Source: Pseudomonas persica (GTDB taxonomy: Bacteria; Pseudomonadota; Gammaproteobacteria; Pseudomonadales; Pseudomonadaceae). Taken from it: a stretch of DNA of 64,000 bases. The notes beneath the pieces are model-generated. The model did not search any database. It saw only the letters and a list, made by a program, of their open reading frames with translations, and had not been told where the DNA came from. This document shows positions 15,003 to 23,270 of the stretch, in pieces; position 1 is the first letter of the stretch; each line of letters starts with the position of its first letter. Location: assembly GCF_900291015.1 (NCBI RefSeq), contig NZ_OLKL01000010.1, forward strand, positions 330,736 through 394,735. The letters run 5' to 3'. The position numbers and the translations under genes are program-made.

Positions 15003-15066
15003 GGGGAATCCTCGGGAAGCAGGGCGTTGGGCGCGGTGGCTCCGCGCTCTTGGGGTGGGATTCCCT

Positions 15067-15084
15067 TAGCAAAAATGCGGCCAA
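15067..15084 (-). promoter_or_regulatory. Sigma-54 (-24/-12) promoter for the gcvH operon
   Basis: On the minus strand the bases read TTGGCCGCATTTTTGCTA. The invariant GG (15082-15081) and GC (15070-15069) are exactly 12 bases apart, as in TGGCAC-N5-TTGCA promoters. Predicted transcription start is near 15057, leaving a leader of about 55 bases before the gcvH ATG. The TyrR/GcsR-type activator encoded at 21589-23097 carries a GAFTGA loop and is the obvious partner. Confidence 0.8.
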
Positions 15085-15147
15085 TAAGAAAAACTCATTA
15101 AAAATCAATTAGTAATGATATTCAGACGACGCTGCATGGGTTTACGG

Positions 15148-15165
15148 TGGAATGAAAACGATACA
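15148..15165 (-). promoter_or_regulatory. Candidate GcsR-type operator upstream of the gcvH promoter
   Basis: The 18-base plus-strand sequence TGGAATGAAAACGATACA matches 11 of 14 fixed positions of the complement of the P. aeruginosa GcsR dyad, which I remember as TGTAACG-N4-CGTTCCG. It is centred about 75 bases upstream of the -24 element, an ordinary enhancer distance. Confidence 0.45.
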
Positions 15166-15181
15166 GGTGATGGTTGCAAGA

Positions 15182-15206
15182 AAAGGGTTTGGGGATCAAA
15201 CCCTTG
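15182..15206 (-). terminator. Terminator after trkH
   Basis: On the minus strand AAGGGTTTG-ATCCC-CAAACCCTT is a perfect 9-bp stem followed by TTCTT, about 90 bases after the trkH stop codon and before the gcvH promoter. Confidence 0.6.
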
Positions 15207-15228
15207 TGCAGTCCTAGTCACCGTCTTC

Positions 15229-15265
15229 CGTAGCGAATTCGGTACGGTGTATCGAAATGGCTACA
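15229..15265 (-). promoter_or_regulatory. Two tandem candidate GcsR-type dyads
   Basis: Two adjacent 18-base dyads start 19 bases apart. CGTAGCGAATTCGGTACG lies at 15229-15246 and matches 10 of 14 positions of the dyad named above. TGTATCGAAATGGCTACA lies at 15248-15265 and matches 9 of 14, with TGTA/TACA ends. Both are imperfect palindromes on the enhancer side of the sigma-54 promoter. Assignment is by pattern only. Confidence 0.4.
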
Positions 15266-15296
15266 GCGCGGTGTTGCCTGTCACGGAACCGTCTGC

Positions 15297-16751
15297 CTAG
15301 AACCGCCAGAACGCGGGGGCAACGAGTACCAGCACGGTAAGGATTTCAAGCCGGCCCAGCAGCATCCCGATGGTCAGCAACCACTTCGCCGCATCGGGCA
15401 GCGACGCAAAATTGCCGGCCGGTCCGATCAGGTTGCCCAATCCGGGGCCTACGTTGCATACCGCAGTGGCTGCACCGCTCAAGGCGGTGGTCCAGTCGAG
15501 CCCTATCAGTGACAGCAGCAGGGCGATTACCGCAATGGTGATGAAGAAGAAAAAGGAGAAGGTCAGCAGCGAACGCACGATTTCTTCGTCGACCGGGTGG
15601 CCATTGTACTTCTTCGAGATGGTCGCGCGGGGATGGATCAACTGCTTCAGGCTGCTGATGAGCAGCGATGCAGCCACCTGAAAGCGGAAGATCTTCAGGC
15701 CCCCGGCTGTGGACCCTGAACATCCCCCGACGAACGTCAGGTAGAAGAACAACAGAACGGCAAAGCTGCCCCACAACGTGTAGTCACCGACCGCAACCCC
15801 CGTCGTGGTCACCACCGAGGTGACATTGACCGCCACGATCCTGAAAGCATCCCACCACGGCAAGTCGCTGTGCCAACAGAGCCAGCTGCCTACCGTGATC
15901 GACACGAAAGCCAGAAAGCCAAGAAATCCGCGAACCTGATGATCCTTGAGCAAGGCCCGGTGATGGCCGCGCAAGGTTGCCACGTACAAGGTGAAGGGCA
16001 GGCTGCCCAGGATCATGATTACCACTGCCAGCCAATGCACTGCGGGCTGTGTCCAGTGCCCGAGCGAAGCATCGGAGGTCGAGAAGCCACCGGTCGAGAT
16101 CAGCGACATCGAATGATTGATGGCTTCGAACGGGGTCATCCCGGCGATCCATAGCGCGAGCGTGCCTGCTGCGGTGAGCCCCAGGTAGACCGCCAGAATC
16201 ATCTTCGCCGCGACGTGCGAACGTGGCGTCACTTTGTCCGACCAGTCCGAAGACTCGGTCTGAAACAGGCGCATGCCACCGACGCGCAACAGCGGCAGAA
16301 TCGCGACGGCCATGCCGATGAAGCCGATTCCGCCGAGCCAGTGTAGCATGGATCGCCAGATCAACAGCCCAGGTGAGGCGCTGTCGAGGCCGGTCAGTAC
16401 CGTGGAGCCGGTTGTCGTGATGCCTGACATGGTTTCGAAGAATGCATCCGTGTAGCTGATGTGTCGAATCAGCACCATGGGCAAGGCGGCGAACGCACAA
16501 ACGATTATCCAACTGGCTGTCGTCAGGAAATACATATCCCTGGCCCTTATCTGCGGCGCTTCGGGTACGCCACGGGCTACCAGTGCAAGACCCGCGCACA
16601 GCGCGATCAGGCTCGACCAGAGAAATGCCCCGAGATCGTCGCTGCGGCCGTACAGAATCAGCGTGGTCATGGGGACGACCATGCTGATGGACAGTGTGAT
16701 CAGGAATACACCGATGATGAAGGCGATGAAACGCAGCGCGGGGAGAGGCAT
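15297..16751 (-). CDS. trkH: TrkH-family potassium transporter subunit
   Basis: Integral membrane K+ translocating subunit of the Trk system, which works with the NAD-binding protein TrkA (not encoded here). The protein is 484 residues with four pore-loop repeats of the M1-P-M2 type. Visible filter-like segments include TTTGSTVLTGLD near residue 115, STGGFSTSD near 220, VTTTGVAVGD near 315 and NVGPGLGN near 435. Multiple hydrophobic helices span the whole length. It is monocistronic: a hairpin terminator follows, and 136 bases separate its start from the phosphatase operon. The copy could be TrkH or the paralogue TrkI; the sequence alone does not decide. Confidence 0.93.
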   Translation of the reverse strand: MPLPALRFIAFIIGVFLITLSISMVVPMTTLILYGRSDDLGAFLWSSLIALCAGLALVARGVPEAPQIRARDMYFLTTASWIIVCAFAALPMVLIRHISYTDAFFETMSGITTTGSTVLTGLDSASPGLLIWRSMLHWLGGIGFIGMAVAILPLLRVGGMRLFQTESSDWSDKVTPRSHVAAKMILAVYLGLTAAGTLALWIAGMTPFEAINHSMSLISTGGFSTSDASLGHWTQPAVHWLAVVIMILGSLPFTLYVATLRGHHRALLKDHQVRGFLGFLAFVSITVGSWLCWHSDLPWWDAFRIVAVNVTSVVTTTGVAVGDYTLWGSFAVLLFFYLTFVGGCSGSTAGGLKIFRFQVAASLLISSLKQLIHPRATISKKYNGHPVDEEIVRSLLTFSFFFFITIAVIALLLSLIGLDWTTALSGAATAVCNVGPGLGNLIGPAGNFASLPDAAKWLLTIGMLLGRLEILTVLVLVAPAFWRF

Positions 16752-16887
16752 CGAACAAGCTCACTTGGGTTATGCCGGGCAGTATTTACAGCGTTACGGG
16801 ATTGTCGAGTAAAAAAGCCGTAAAGGTCTTTACCCGGCCGTCGCACCCTAAGGCCTGTGCGCCTTTGCTTCATGTGCCTTTCCCTGC

Positions 16888-17460
16888 TCAGTCCGGGTCC
16901 TCAATGTGCTTGGCAAGCACAATCGTGCTCCAATAGCGGCTGCCGTTGCGGCTTCGGCGAGTCCACCCCTTCAGCATCAGTTCCTTGGCAATCATCCGGT
17001 TCATGAACCCATGACCTAGCAGCAGTACCGGCCCCTCGCTGGCAAGTGATAACAGCCGTTGTGCTGCCATACTGGCGCGACGCCTGGCACCGCTGACGGT
17101 TTCGCCATTGCGCGAGTAACCGCACAACCATAGAACGCGAAGGATGAATGCCCAGGTGAACGGTGAAAGTCGAGGGCGCCTCCATTGGCCATGAGGCAGT
17201 TCCGCTTCACAGAAAAGCGCATCGACGTGGCTGGGCTCAAGACCGAGCGCCTGCAGCGAGTCCAATGCACGTGGCGCCGTGCTCGAGACGATCACCGTCG
17301 CCGTTACGGCAAGCTGCAGGCTGGCGGCCGGGGCGGGCTGGTCGGTGATTCCGGCGCGGTTGTAGCCATTTATCCAGCCCTCCATATCCAGTGCTGACAC
17401 TTTTTGGCTGGTGGCCAGCGCCGGCTGGCCGTGGCGCATCAGGATTATTTCCCTGTCCAT
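16888..17460 (-). CDS. Histidine phosphatase family protein
   Basis: A 190-residue member of the phosphoglycerate-mutase-like histidine phosphatase superfamily. The catalytic RHG motif is at residues 9-11 (IILMRHGQPAL) and the second histidine is in VLLLGHGFMNR near residue 147. The supporting arginine lies in SSTAPRALDSL near 64, and a Glu/His pair in CEAELPHGQW near 86. The substrate is unknown: it lacks any recognisable CobC, SixA or GpmA specificity feature. It is the third and last gene of an operon, starting three bases after the epimerase stop, so it is probably co-translated with it. Function in the pathway is inferred from context only. Confidence 0.88.
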   Translation of the reverse strand: MDREIILMRHGQPALATSQKVSALDMEGWINGYNRAGITDQPAPAASLQLAVTATVIVSSTAPRALDSLQALGLEPSHVDALFCEAELPHGQWRRPRLSPFTWAFILRVLWLCGYSRNGETVSGARRRASMAAQRLLSLASEGPVLLLGHGFMNRMIAKELMLKGWTRRSRNGSRYWSTIVLAKHIEDPD

Positions 17461-17463
17461 GGG

Positions 17464-18510
17464 CTATTTACTTTCCTGTTCCGTGAGCGAGCCGTGTTCT
17501 GCAAACCAGCCGTGGTCTCGATACCACGCCACGGTATCGGCGACAGTCAGTTCCAGCGCCCTGAAACTCAGGCCAAGCGCATGTTCACTTTTGCTGTGGT
17601 TGAAACGCGTACGGTCCTTTTCCCGTACCAGCAGGCGCAGCGTGGCCAAGCTTAGCAGGATGGGCTTGCCGGTGAGTCGCGCATACATTTCCTGTACTGC
17701 GGCCAGGCAGAATAACAACGGCAACGGTAAATGCCGTGCAGGTGTCCGCACGCCCGCCAGACGGCCTACTAACGGTACCAGTTCAGCCATGGTCATATGC
17801 CGTCCGGCGGCCAGGTAGCGTTCGCCGCTGCGTCCTTGCGTGGCGGCGGCAATCTGCGCCACAGCCACATCGCGGGCATCGACCACCGAGAAACTGCCTG
17901 GGATCAAGCCAGGCAGTTTGCCGTGCACGACATCGTTGACCAGCTGCCCGGACGACGTCGGGCCGATGTCGCCAGGGCCCCACATCCAGCCTGGCAGCAC
18001 CATGCAGGCGCGCATGTCGGGGTGGGCTTCGAGAAACGCAGCCACCACGCGGTCGGCGAGGATCTTGCTGCGGTAGTAGTCATCTGCATCGCCCTCGGCG
18101 CGCAGGCATGTCTCATCGATCGACGTGCCTGGCGCCCCGTCGAGCACTGCAATGGACGAGGTATGGATGAACCGCCGGATGCCGGCCCGGTAGGCCTGTT
18201 CCAACAGGCGGCGGGTGCCGGTCACATTGATCTGCTCGAGCGCTTGCCAATGGCTGCCGCCCTTGTAGTTGTCACGAAAGAACGCTGCAGTATGGAACAC
18301 CGTATCGCAGCCGCGCAGGGACGCTGCGAAAGCAGCGACATCGGCCATGTCGCCTTCGACCAGCTCCACTTCGGGCAGATCACTGAACTGCTGTTCCCCC
18401 TTTGCTCTTGACCGCACCAGCCCTTTGACCGTGTAGCCACGAGCAACCAGTTCACGGACCAGGTTGTTGCCCAGCAAGCCGGTTGCTCCGGTAACGAACA
18501 CATTGCGCAT
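17464..18510 (-). CDS. NAD(P)-dependent epimerase/dehydratase (extended SDR)
   Basis: A 348-residue extended short-chain dehydrogenase resembling dihydroflavonol 4-reductase or hopanoid-associated sugar epimerases. The nucleotide-binding motif GATGLLGNN is at residues 8-16. DTVFHTAAFF lies near 90, a catalytic Ser near 120 (HTSSIAVLDG), and the YxxxK-type pair appears as YYRSKILAD near 148. The C-terminal substrate domain includes VVDARDVAVAQI. It sits between a SnoaL-like gene and a histidine phosphatase gene with three-base gaps on both sides. The substrate is unknown; a ketone, aldehyde or nucleotide sugar are all possible. Confidence 0.88.
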   Translation of the reverse strand: MRNVFVTGATGLLGNNLVRELVARGYTVKGLVRSRAKGEQQFSDLPEVELVEGDMADVAAFAASLRGCDTVFHTAAFFRDNYKGGSHWQALEQINVTGTRRLLEQAYRAGIRRFIHTSSIAVLDGAPGTSIDETCLRAEGDADDYYRSKILADRVVAAFLEAHPDMRACMVLPGWMWGPGDIGPTSSGQLVNDVVHGKLPGLIPGSFSVVDARDVAVAQIAAATQGRSGERYLAAGRHMTMAELVPLVGRLAGVRTPARHLPLPLLFCLAAVQEMYARLTGKPILLSLATLRLLVREKDRTRFNHSKSEHALGLSFRALELTVADTVAWYRDHGWFAEHGSLTEQESK

Positions 18511-18513
18511 GGC

Positions 18514-18945
18514 TCAACCCTCGCTCTGTTCGGCAGATGGCTTCAACATGGCACTGTCGAAAAACACCGTTTCGCGAATGGCCAGGCCGTTTCTGAAGGT
18601 GAAGTGGGCCGCATAGTGCACGCAGACCCGACGCCCATGGGCCGGAACGATCACGCCTGCTGGCAGCAGCAGCGGGGCAGTGAAGGTGCCGGTCAGGACG
18701 GCGGTCATTGCCAGTCGATCATCCGAGACCATGAATGGGGTCAGGGCCACCTGGGCATCAGGGAATGCGCTGAACAGCGCCATCTCCCGCGCGCGCATGG
18801 CTTCGCGCCCGGTTTGGGTGGTCATGCCATCCAGGTACTCGAAGTCTTCGTCGACCAATGCCAGCAGCCCTTGCACATCATGCTGGTTGAAGGCGTTGGC
18901 GGCGCGTTGGGCATAGTCCTTGGGGCCAGTAATCATGCAATCCAT
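18514..18945 (-). CDS. SnoaL-like / NTF2-fold protein
   Basis: A 143-residue protein with the SnoaL/NTF2 cone fold pattern: AANAFNQHDVQGLLALVDED at the N-terminus, FPDAQVALTPFMVSDDRLAM in the middle, and HYAAHFTFRNGLAIRETVFF near the end. Family members are polyketide cyclases, isomerases or small-molecule binding proteins, and the name does not fix a reaction. It is the first gene of a three-gene operon divergent from a LysR regulator. The ATG at 18936 (MITGPKDY) is an equally plausible start, with TGGA five bases upstream. Confidence 0.78.
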   Translation of the reverse strand: MDCMITGPKDYAQRAANAFNQHDVQGLLALVDEDFEYLDGMTTQTGREAMRAREMALFSAFPDAQVALTPFMVSDDRLAMTAVLTGTFTAPLLLPAGVIVPAHGRRVCVHYAAHFTFRNGLAIRETVFFDSAMLKPSAEQSEG

Positions 18946-19054
18946 TCCATTCGTTTAGAGGGGCCCAAGGTATACTCCCGCGCTTGCTGTCGAAAAACAG
19001 CGTCTACTGCATAATGGGTTTGCGTATTTGCAAACCCGGGAGAGGCCAGCGCAT
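18946..19054. promoter_or_regulatory. Divergent control region with two 6-base-spaced inverted repeats
   Basis: 109 bases between the SnoaL operon and the LysR gene. GGGTTTGC-GTATTT-GCAAACCC at 19016-19037 is a perfect palindrome with a 6-base centre and contains a LysR-type T-N11-A. GCTGT-CGAAAA-ACAGC at 18986-19001 is a second one with the same spacing. Both are natural candidates for binding by the LysR protein. Confidence 0.5.
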
Positions 19055-19957
19055 ATGGCATTGCAGGAAAACTGGGATGATCTTCGGCTGCTATTGGCCG
19101 TATCGCGGCGTGGCAGCTTTCTTCGCGCTGGCGAGTTGCTGGGGATCGCTGCATCGACCGTGTCCCGTCGCCTGACGCAGCTTGAGGCCGCGTTGGGCGA
19201 GCCGCTCGTCGAGCGGGGGGTAGAAGGATGCAGGCTGACCTCGCGTGGCCAATCGCTGGTCGAGGTGGCCCTGGCAGCGGAAGCTGGCCTGCGCCGCCAA
19301 ACGCGTGCCGGCGCAGCCGAGCTGCCTTGCGATCTCTCTGGCACTGTTCAGGTGAGCGCAGGGGAAGGCTTCTCGACTTGCGTACTGGAGGCGGCCAATC
19401 GCTTTACCGGACTGCACCCGGGGTGCTCGGTGGAGCTGACCGTGACCGCCGACTTCCACAAGATCGTCCGGGGTGTGGCGGACATTGCCGTGCGCACGGT
19501 CCATCTGGGGGAGCCCTCACTGATTTATCGGCCCATAGGCCGGCTTGGCTATGGTGTGTTCGCCGCTGCGGGGTACCTGCAGCGGTTTCCGGGGGTTACC
19601 CCGGCGACGGCGGTCAATATCGGCCTGCTTCCGCCGCTGGACGTGTTGCCGCAACTACGTGCGGCAAAGGCGGGGGGGCTGGAGCGTGCGCCGATTCGCG
19701 TGAACTCGTTCAGCGCACAGCTCGAATCGGTGAGACGCGGGATGGGGGTGGCGGTACTGCCGCGGATTCTGGCCAAGGATTTGATCGAATTGTTCGTTGA
19801 CCTTCCCCTTCCAGACATGGAGGTCTACATGGTAACGCGGCCACAGGCGTTGAAGCAGCCTCATATAAAGTGCTTTTTTTCGATCCTGGAGAAAATGCTG
19901 CACCAGGCCCTGTTCACGGAGCCTGGGCAGCACCTGGCGGGCCAAGATAACGGCTGA
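19055..19957 (+). CDS. LysR-family transcriptional regulator
   Basis: A 300-residue LysR-type regulator. The winged helix-turn-helix is at residues 1-60 (WDDLRLLLAVSRRGSFLRAG, then LLGIAASTVSRRLTQLEAAL). An effector-binding periplasmic-protein-like domain follows from about residue 90. I chose the ATG at 19055, preceded by GGGAGAGG; an upstream in-frame ATG at 19028 would fall inside a palindrome. It is divergent from the SnoaL-epimerase-phosphatase operon across 109 bases, so that operon is its likely target, with autoregulation. It converges on gltS with only 16 bases between the stops. The effector is unknown. Confidence 0.9.
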   Translation: MALQENWDDLRLLLAVSRRGSFLRAGELLGIAASTVSRRLTQLEAALGEPLVERGVEGCRLTSRGQSLVEVALAAEAGLRRQTRAGAAELPCDLSGTVQVSAGEGFSTCVLEAANRFTGLHPGCSVELTVTADFHKIVRGVADIAVRTVHLGEPSLIYRPIGRLGYGVFAAAGYLQRFPGVTPATAVNIGLLPPLDVLPQLRAAKAGGLERAPIRVNSFSAQLESVRRGMGVAVLPRILAKDLIELFVDLPLPDMEVYMVTRPQALKQPHIKCFFSILEKMLHQALFTEPGQHLAGQDNG

Positions 19958-19973
19958 GTGCCTAGCGTCCGGC

Positions 19974-21170
19974 TCAAAACAACGGTAAGGCCAGGTACAG
20001 CTTGATGACGATGACATTGATGATGTCGATGAAAAACGCTCCCACCATCGGCACTACCAGGAAGGCGGTAGGCGAAGCCCCGTAGCGTTGGGTCACCGCT
20101 TGCATGTTGGCGATCGCAGTCGGCGTTGCACCCAGACCGAAACCGCAATGCCCGGCAGCCAGTACCGCCGCGTCATAGTTACGGCCCATGACCCGGAACG
20201 TGACAAATATCGCAAACAGCGCCATGACCAATGTCTGTGCGGCGAGTAACACAAAGAACGGTAATGCCAATGCCGCAAGGTCCCACAATTTGAGCGACAT
20301 CAAGGCAATGGCCAGGAATAACGACAAACTCACATTGCCCAATACCGAGACTTCCCGCTCGAAGACCTGATAAAAGCCGAATGCCGAAAGGCCGTTTCGT
20401 AACAGTACCCCCACGAACAACACGCAAACGAACGTCGGCAGTTCAAATGCAGTGCCTTTCAACAAACCATTAAGTAACGAACCCGCGAGCAAACTGACCG
20501 CGATCAGCGCCAGTGTTTCGATAAATGAAAACGAGGTAATCAGGCGTTCTTTGTCCGGTTGTTCGAAGCCCTTGGGCAGTTGCGGTGCTGCTTCTTCGAT
20601 ACCAGGCTTTCTTACCCGCTTGATCAGTAGCCGGGCGACCGGGCCGCCTATCAGGCCACCCAGCACCAGGCCGAAGGTAGCTGATGCCATTGCCAGTTCG
20701 GAGGCCGAGGCCAGGCCAAACTTCTCGGAGAAAGTGGTCCCCCACGCAGCGCCTGTGCCGTGGCCACCCGACAAGGTGATAGACCCGGCCAGCAGGCCCA
20801 TCAGCGGGTCGAGCCCCAGTGCCGTTGCCAGGCTGATGCCCATGGCGTTCTGGACCAGCAGCAAGCCGGTTACCACCAGCAGAAACACGGTAACCACGCG
20901 GCCACCTTTTTTCAGGCTGGCGAAGTCGGCACTCAAACCGATGGTGGCGAAGAATGCCAGCATCAGAGGGGCTTGCAGTGAGGTCTCGAATTGCACGTGG
21001 ACATCGAAACTGCGTAACGCCAAGAGTGCCAAGGCCACTACCAGGCCGCCTGCGACAGGTTCCGGAATGTTGTAAGTGCGCAAGAAACCAATGCGTGCGA
21101 CAAGGCAGCGCCCCAATAACAGTACCAAAGAGGCGGCTACCAGCGTCCCGTAAAAGTCGAGTTCAAACAT
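19974..21170 (-). CDS. gltS: Sodium/glutamate symporter
   Basis: Na+-coupled L-glutamate uptake carrier of the inner membrane, 398 residues. Two inverted repeats of five helices are visible, each with a Gly-rich reentrant loop: ITLSGGHGTGAAWG near residue 140 and GHCGFGLGATPTAIANM near 340. Both match the GltS family signature. It is a single gene, with no terminator between it and the convergent LysR gene. The long upstream region (21171-21588) holds palindromic repeats. Its position between two regulators suggests neither one's involvement directly. Substrate assignment rests on family similarity. Confidence 0.95.
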   Translation of the reverse strand: MFELDFYGTLVAASLVLLLGRCLVARIGFLRTYNIPEPVAGGLVVALALLALRSFDVHVQFETSLQAPLMLAFFATIGLSADFASLKKGGRVVTVFLLVVTGLLLVQNAMGISLATALGLDPLMGLLAGSITLSGGHGTGAAWGTTFSEKFGLASASELAMASATFGLVLGGLIGGPVARLLIKRVRKPGIEEAAPQLPKGFEQPDKERLITSFSFIETLALIAVSLLAGSLLNGLLKGTAFELPTFVCVLFVGVLLRNGLSAFGFYQVFEREVSVLGNVSLSLFLAIALMSLKLWDLAALALPFFVLLAAQTLVMALFAIFVTFRVMGRNYDAAVLAAGHCGFGLGATPTAIANMQAVTQRYGASPTAFLVVPMVGAFFIDIINVIVIKLYLALPLF

Positions 21171-21588
21171 CAGGTGCTCTCGTTATATGCAGTAGCGAAC
21201 CACTTCCCGCTATGGGGCGGACAAGTGGGGTGACAGGTGGGAATACACTGTCACCATTCTACGAGGCATCCGTGGGAGAGTATCTTTCACTGGCGTAGGA
21301 AAAGCCTGAATAACAACCGGATTATTACAATAACTATCAGGGGCCGCTTTGCGGCCCATCGCAGGCAAGCCATCTCCCACAGGTATCGCGCAGAATTCAG
21401 GACGTGCGCGATACCTGTGGGAGATGGCCCAGCCCTTTGGTCTGCGCTGTCGCATAGAGAACTGAATTCGCAAGCGGTCCGTGCATCCTGTGGGAGCGGC
21501 TAATTCAACGAGTTATGTGCAGTTCTATGAGAGCTGGCTTGCCTGCGATGGGCTGCGTAGCAGCCCTGTTGACGCTATCTGACAGGTA
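21171..21588. repeat. Intergenic region with palindromic repeats, gltS to gcsR
   Basis: 418 bases without a gene. An inverted pair at 21340-21430 uses a variant core: GCAGGCAAGCCATCTCCCAC on the left, and GTGGGAGATGGCC on the right, flanking GGTATCGCGC and its complement. A second, more degenerate pair spans about 21487-21566 (CCTGTGGGAGCGGC on the left, GAGCTGGCTTGCCTGCGATG on the right). Bases 21171-21339, upstream of gltS, should hold its promoter, but none was assigned. Confidence 0.75.
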
Positions 21589-23097
21589 TCAGGCTTTGCC
21601 CGGTATTCCATATTTGCGCAGGCGCTGGGCAATGGCGGTATGCGAGGTCTGCAAGCGCCCGGCCAGTTGCCGCGTCGAGGGGTAGCTGGCGTACAGGCGT
21701 TGCAACAGCTCGCGCTCGAAATCGGCCACGGCCTGTTCCAGGCTGGCCACTTCACCATCCTGCCCACGCGCCACCGAGGTACCGGCGATGTCCAGGTCAC
21801 CGATATCCACCAGGTTGCCCTCGCAGATGGCGGCTGCGCGAAAAATCACGTTCTGCAACTGGCGCACATTGCCCGGCCAAGGGTTGGCCAGCAGTGCCGA
21901 ATGGGTGGCCGGGGTCAGCCGGCAGGGCGGGCGCTGGATCTGCGTGCAGGCCTGCTGCATGAAAAAATGCGCCAGCATCAGGATGTCCTGGCCCCGGTCG
22001 CGCAACGGCGGTACCTGCAGGTTGAGCACGTTCAGGCGGTAGAACAGGTCTTCGCGGAAGCTGCCCTCGGCGACCATGCGCTCCAGGTCGCGGTGGGTGG
22101 CGCTGATGATGCGGACATCCACCTTCACTTCGCGGTCGCCACCCACCCGGCGGAAGCTGCCATCGCTGAGAAAGCGCAGCAGCTTGGCTTGCAGGTATGG
22201 CGACATTTCGCCGATTTCATCGAGGAATACCGTGCCCTGGTTGGCCAGCTCCATCAGCCCGGGCTTGCCGCCCCGCTGTGCGCCGGTGAAGGCGCCGGGG
22301 GCGTAGCCGAACAGTTCGCTCTCGGCCAGGCTTTCGGGCAGCGCGGCGCAGTTCAGGGCCAGGAATGGCGCCGCGTGGCGGCTGCTGATGGCGTGGCAGG
22401 CGCGGGCTACCAGTTCTTTGCCGGTGCCGGTTTCGCCATGCACCAGCAGCGGTGCATCGAGCGCCGCCACGCGCAGGGCGCGGGCCTTGAGGGTGCGGAT
22501 GGCCGGCGACTCGCCGAGCAAGGCATCAAAGCCCTCGGCATGGTCGTGGTGCAGCGCCGACAGGCGTTCGCCCATGCGTGTAGGCGGGTACAGTGTCAGC
22601 AGGCCACCGGCGTTGGTGATCGGCATGGCGTCCAGTAGCAGGCTCTGGCCATTGAGCTGCATCTCGCGCATGGGCAGGTGGAAGTTGTTGTCCAGCAGGG
22701 CCTGCAGCAGTGCCGGGTCGCCGAACAGCTCACCCACCGAGCGGCCGGCGGATTCGCGACCGCACAGTTCGATCAGCGCCGGGTTGGCCAGCAGCACCTT
22801 GCCGGCACTGTCCACGGCCAGCACCGGGTCGCTCATCGCCGCCAGCAGAGCATCGAGCTGCAGGTGGCGGCGTTGGCCGGGGAGGATGTCGACCACGTCC
22901 ACCGATTGCACGCCATGTACCTCGAACAGCGCGTCGTGCAGCTCTTCGAGCACGGCGGGACTGAGGGTCGGGGCATCGATGTAGACGTTCGGCGGGACCA
23001 TCTCCACGGCGTCCAGGTTGAGGTTGCGGGCACCGAGCAGGGCGAGGACTTCCTGGGTGATGCCGACGCGGTCGATGAAGCTGACGTGGATGCGCAT
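21589..23097 (-). CDS. gcsR: TyrR/GcsR-like sigma-54-dependent activator
   Basis: A 502-residue enhancer-binding protein. An N-terminal ACT domain ([20 protein letters not shown], residues 1-70) is the likely amino-acid sensor, followed by a PAS domain (about 80-180). The AAA+ domain (about 205-430) has Walker A GETGTGKE, the sigma-54 contact loop GAFTGA and Walker B FLDEIGEM. The C-terminus is a TyrR-type helix-turn-helix ([20 protein letters not shown]). E. coli TyrR lacks GAFTGA, so this protein is a true sigma-54 activator of the P. aeruginosa GcsR kind, which drives gcvH2-gcvP2 in response to glycine. The gcv operon 6 kb away has a matching promoter. The ATG at 23097 begins the ACT domain; the frame extends upstream into a repeat. 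Confidence 0.82.
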   Translation of the reverse strand: MRIHVSFIDRVGITQEVLALLGARNLNLDAVEMVPPNVYIDAPTLSPAVLEELHDALFEVHGVQSVDVVDILPGQRRHLQLDALLAAMSDPVLAVDSAGKVLLANPALIELCGRESAGRSVGELFGDPALLQALLDNNFHLPMREMQLNGQSLLLDAMPITNAGGLLTLYPPTRMGERLSALHHDHAEGFDALLGESPAIRTLKARALRVAALDAPLLVHGETGTGKELVARACHAISSRHAAPFLALNCAALPESLAESELFGYAPGAFTGAQRGGKPGLMELANQGTVFLDEIGEMSPYLQAKLLRFLSDGSFRRVGGDREVKVDVRIISATHRDLERMVAEGSFREDLFYRLNVLNLQVPPLRDRGQDILMLAHFFMQQACTQIQRPPCRLTPATHSALLANPWPGNVRQLQNVIFRAAAICEGNLVDIGDLDIAGTSVARGQDGEVASLEQAVADFERELLQRLYASYPSTRQLAGRLQTSHTAIAQRLRKYGIPGKA

Positions 23098-23148
23098 GAG
23101 GAGGGTGAAGTGGTGGCCGGGGAGGGCGGTAGTATGCCTCAACATCGC

Positions 23149-23261
23149 CGGGGCCGCTTTGCGGCCCATCGCCGGCAAGCCAGCTCCCACCTCGATCGCA
23201 TCGGCCTGAAGGCCTGTGCAGTACCTGTGGTTGCCGGCGATGGGCTGCAAAGCAGCCCGGG
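23149..23261. repeat. Inverted repeat pair, GCCGGCAAGCC type
   Basis: Left arm GGGGCCGCTTTGCGGCCCATCG (itself a small hairpin) runs into CCGGCAAGCCAGCTCCCACC. The right arm is TTGCCGGCGATGGGCTGCAAAGCAGCCC without the matching ACAGG-GAGC half being intact. It separates gcsR from the DUF5064 gene. Confidence 0.8.
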
Positions 23262-23270
23262 TTCTTGAAA

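Noticed and set aside
15003..15110. Glycine riboswitch before gcvH
   Set aside because: The leader of about 55 bases is too short for the tandem aptamers, and I saw no matching core. A sigma-54 promoter explains control better.
15115..15300. 61-codon plus-strand frame upstream of gcvH
   Set aside because: It overlaps the sigma-54 control region and candidate activator sites, with no ribosome site or similarity.
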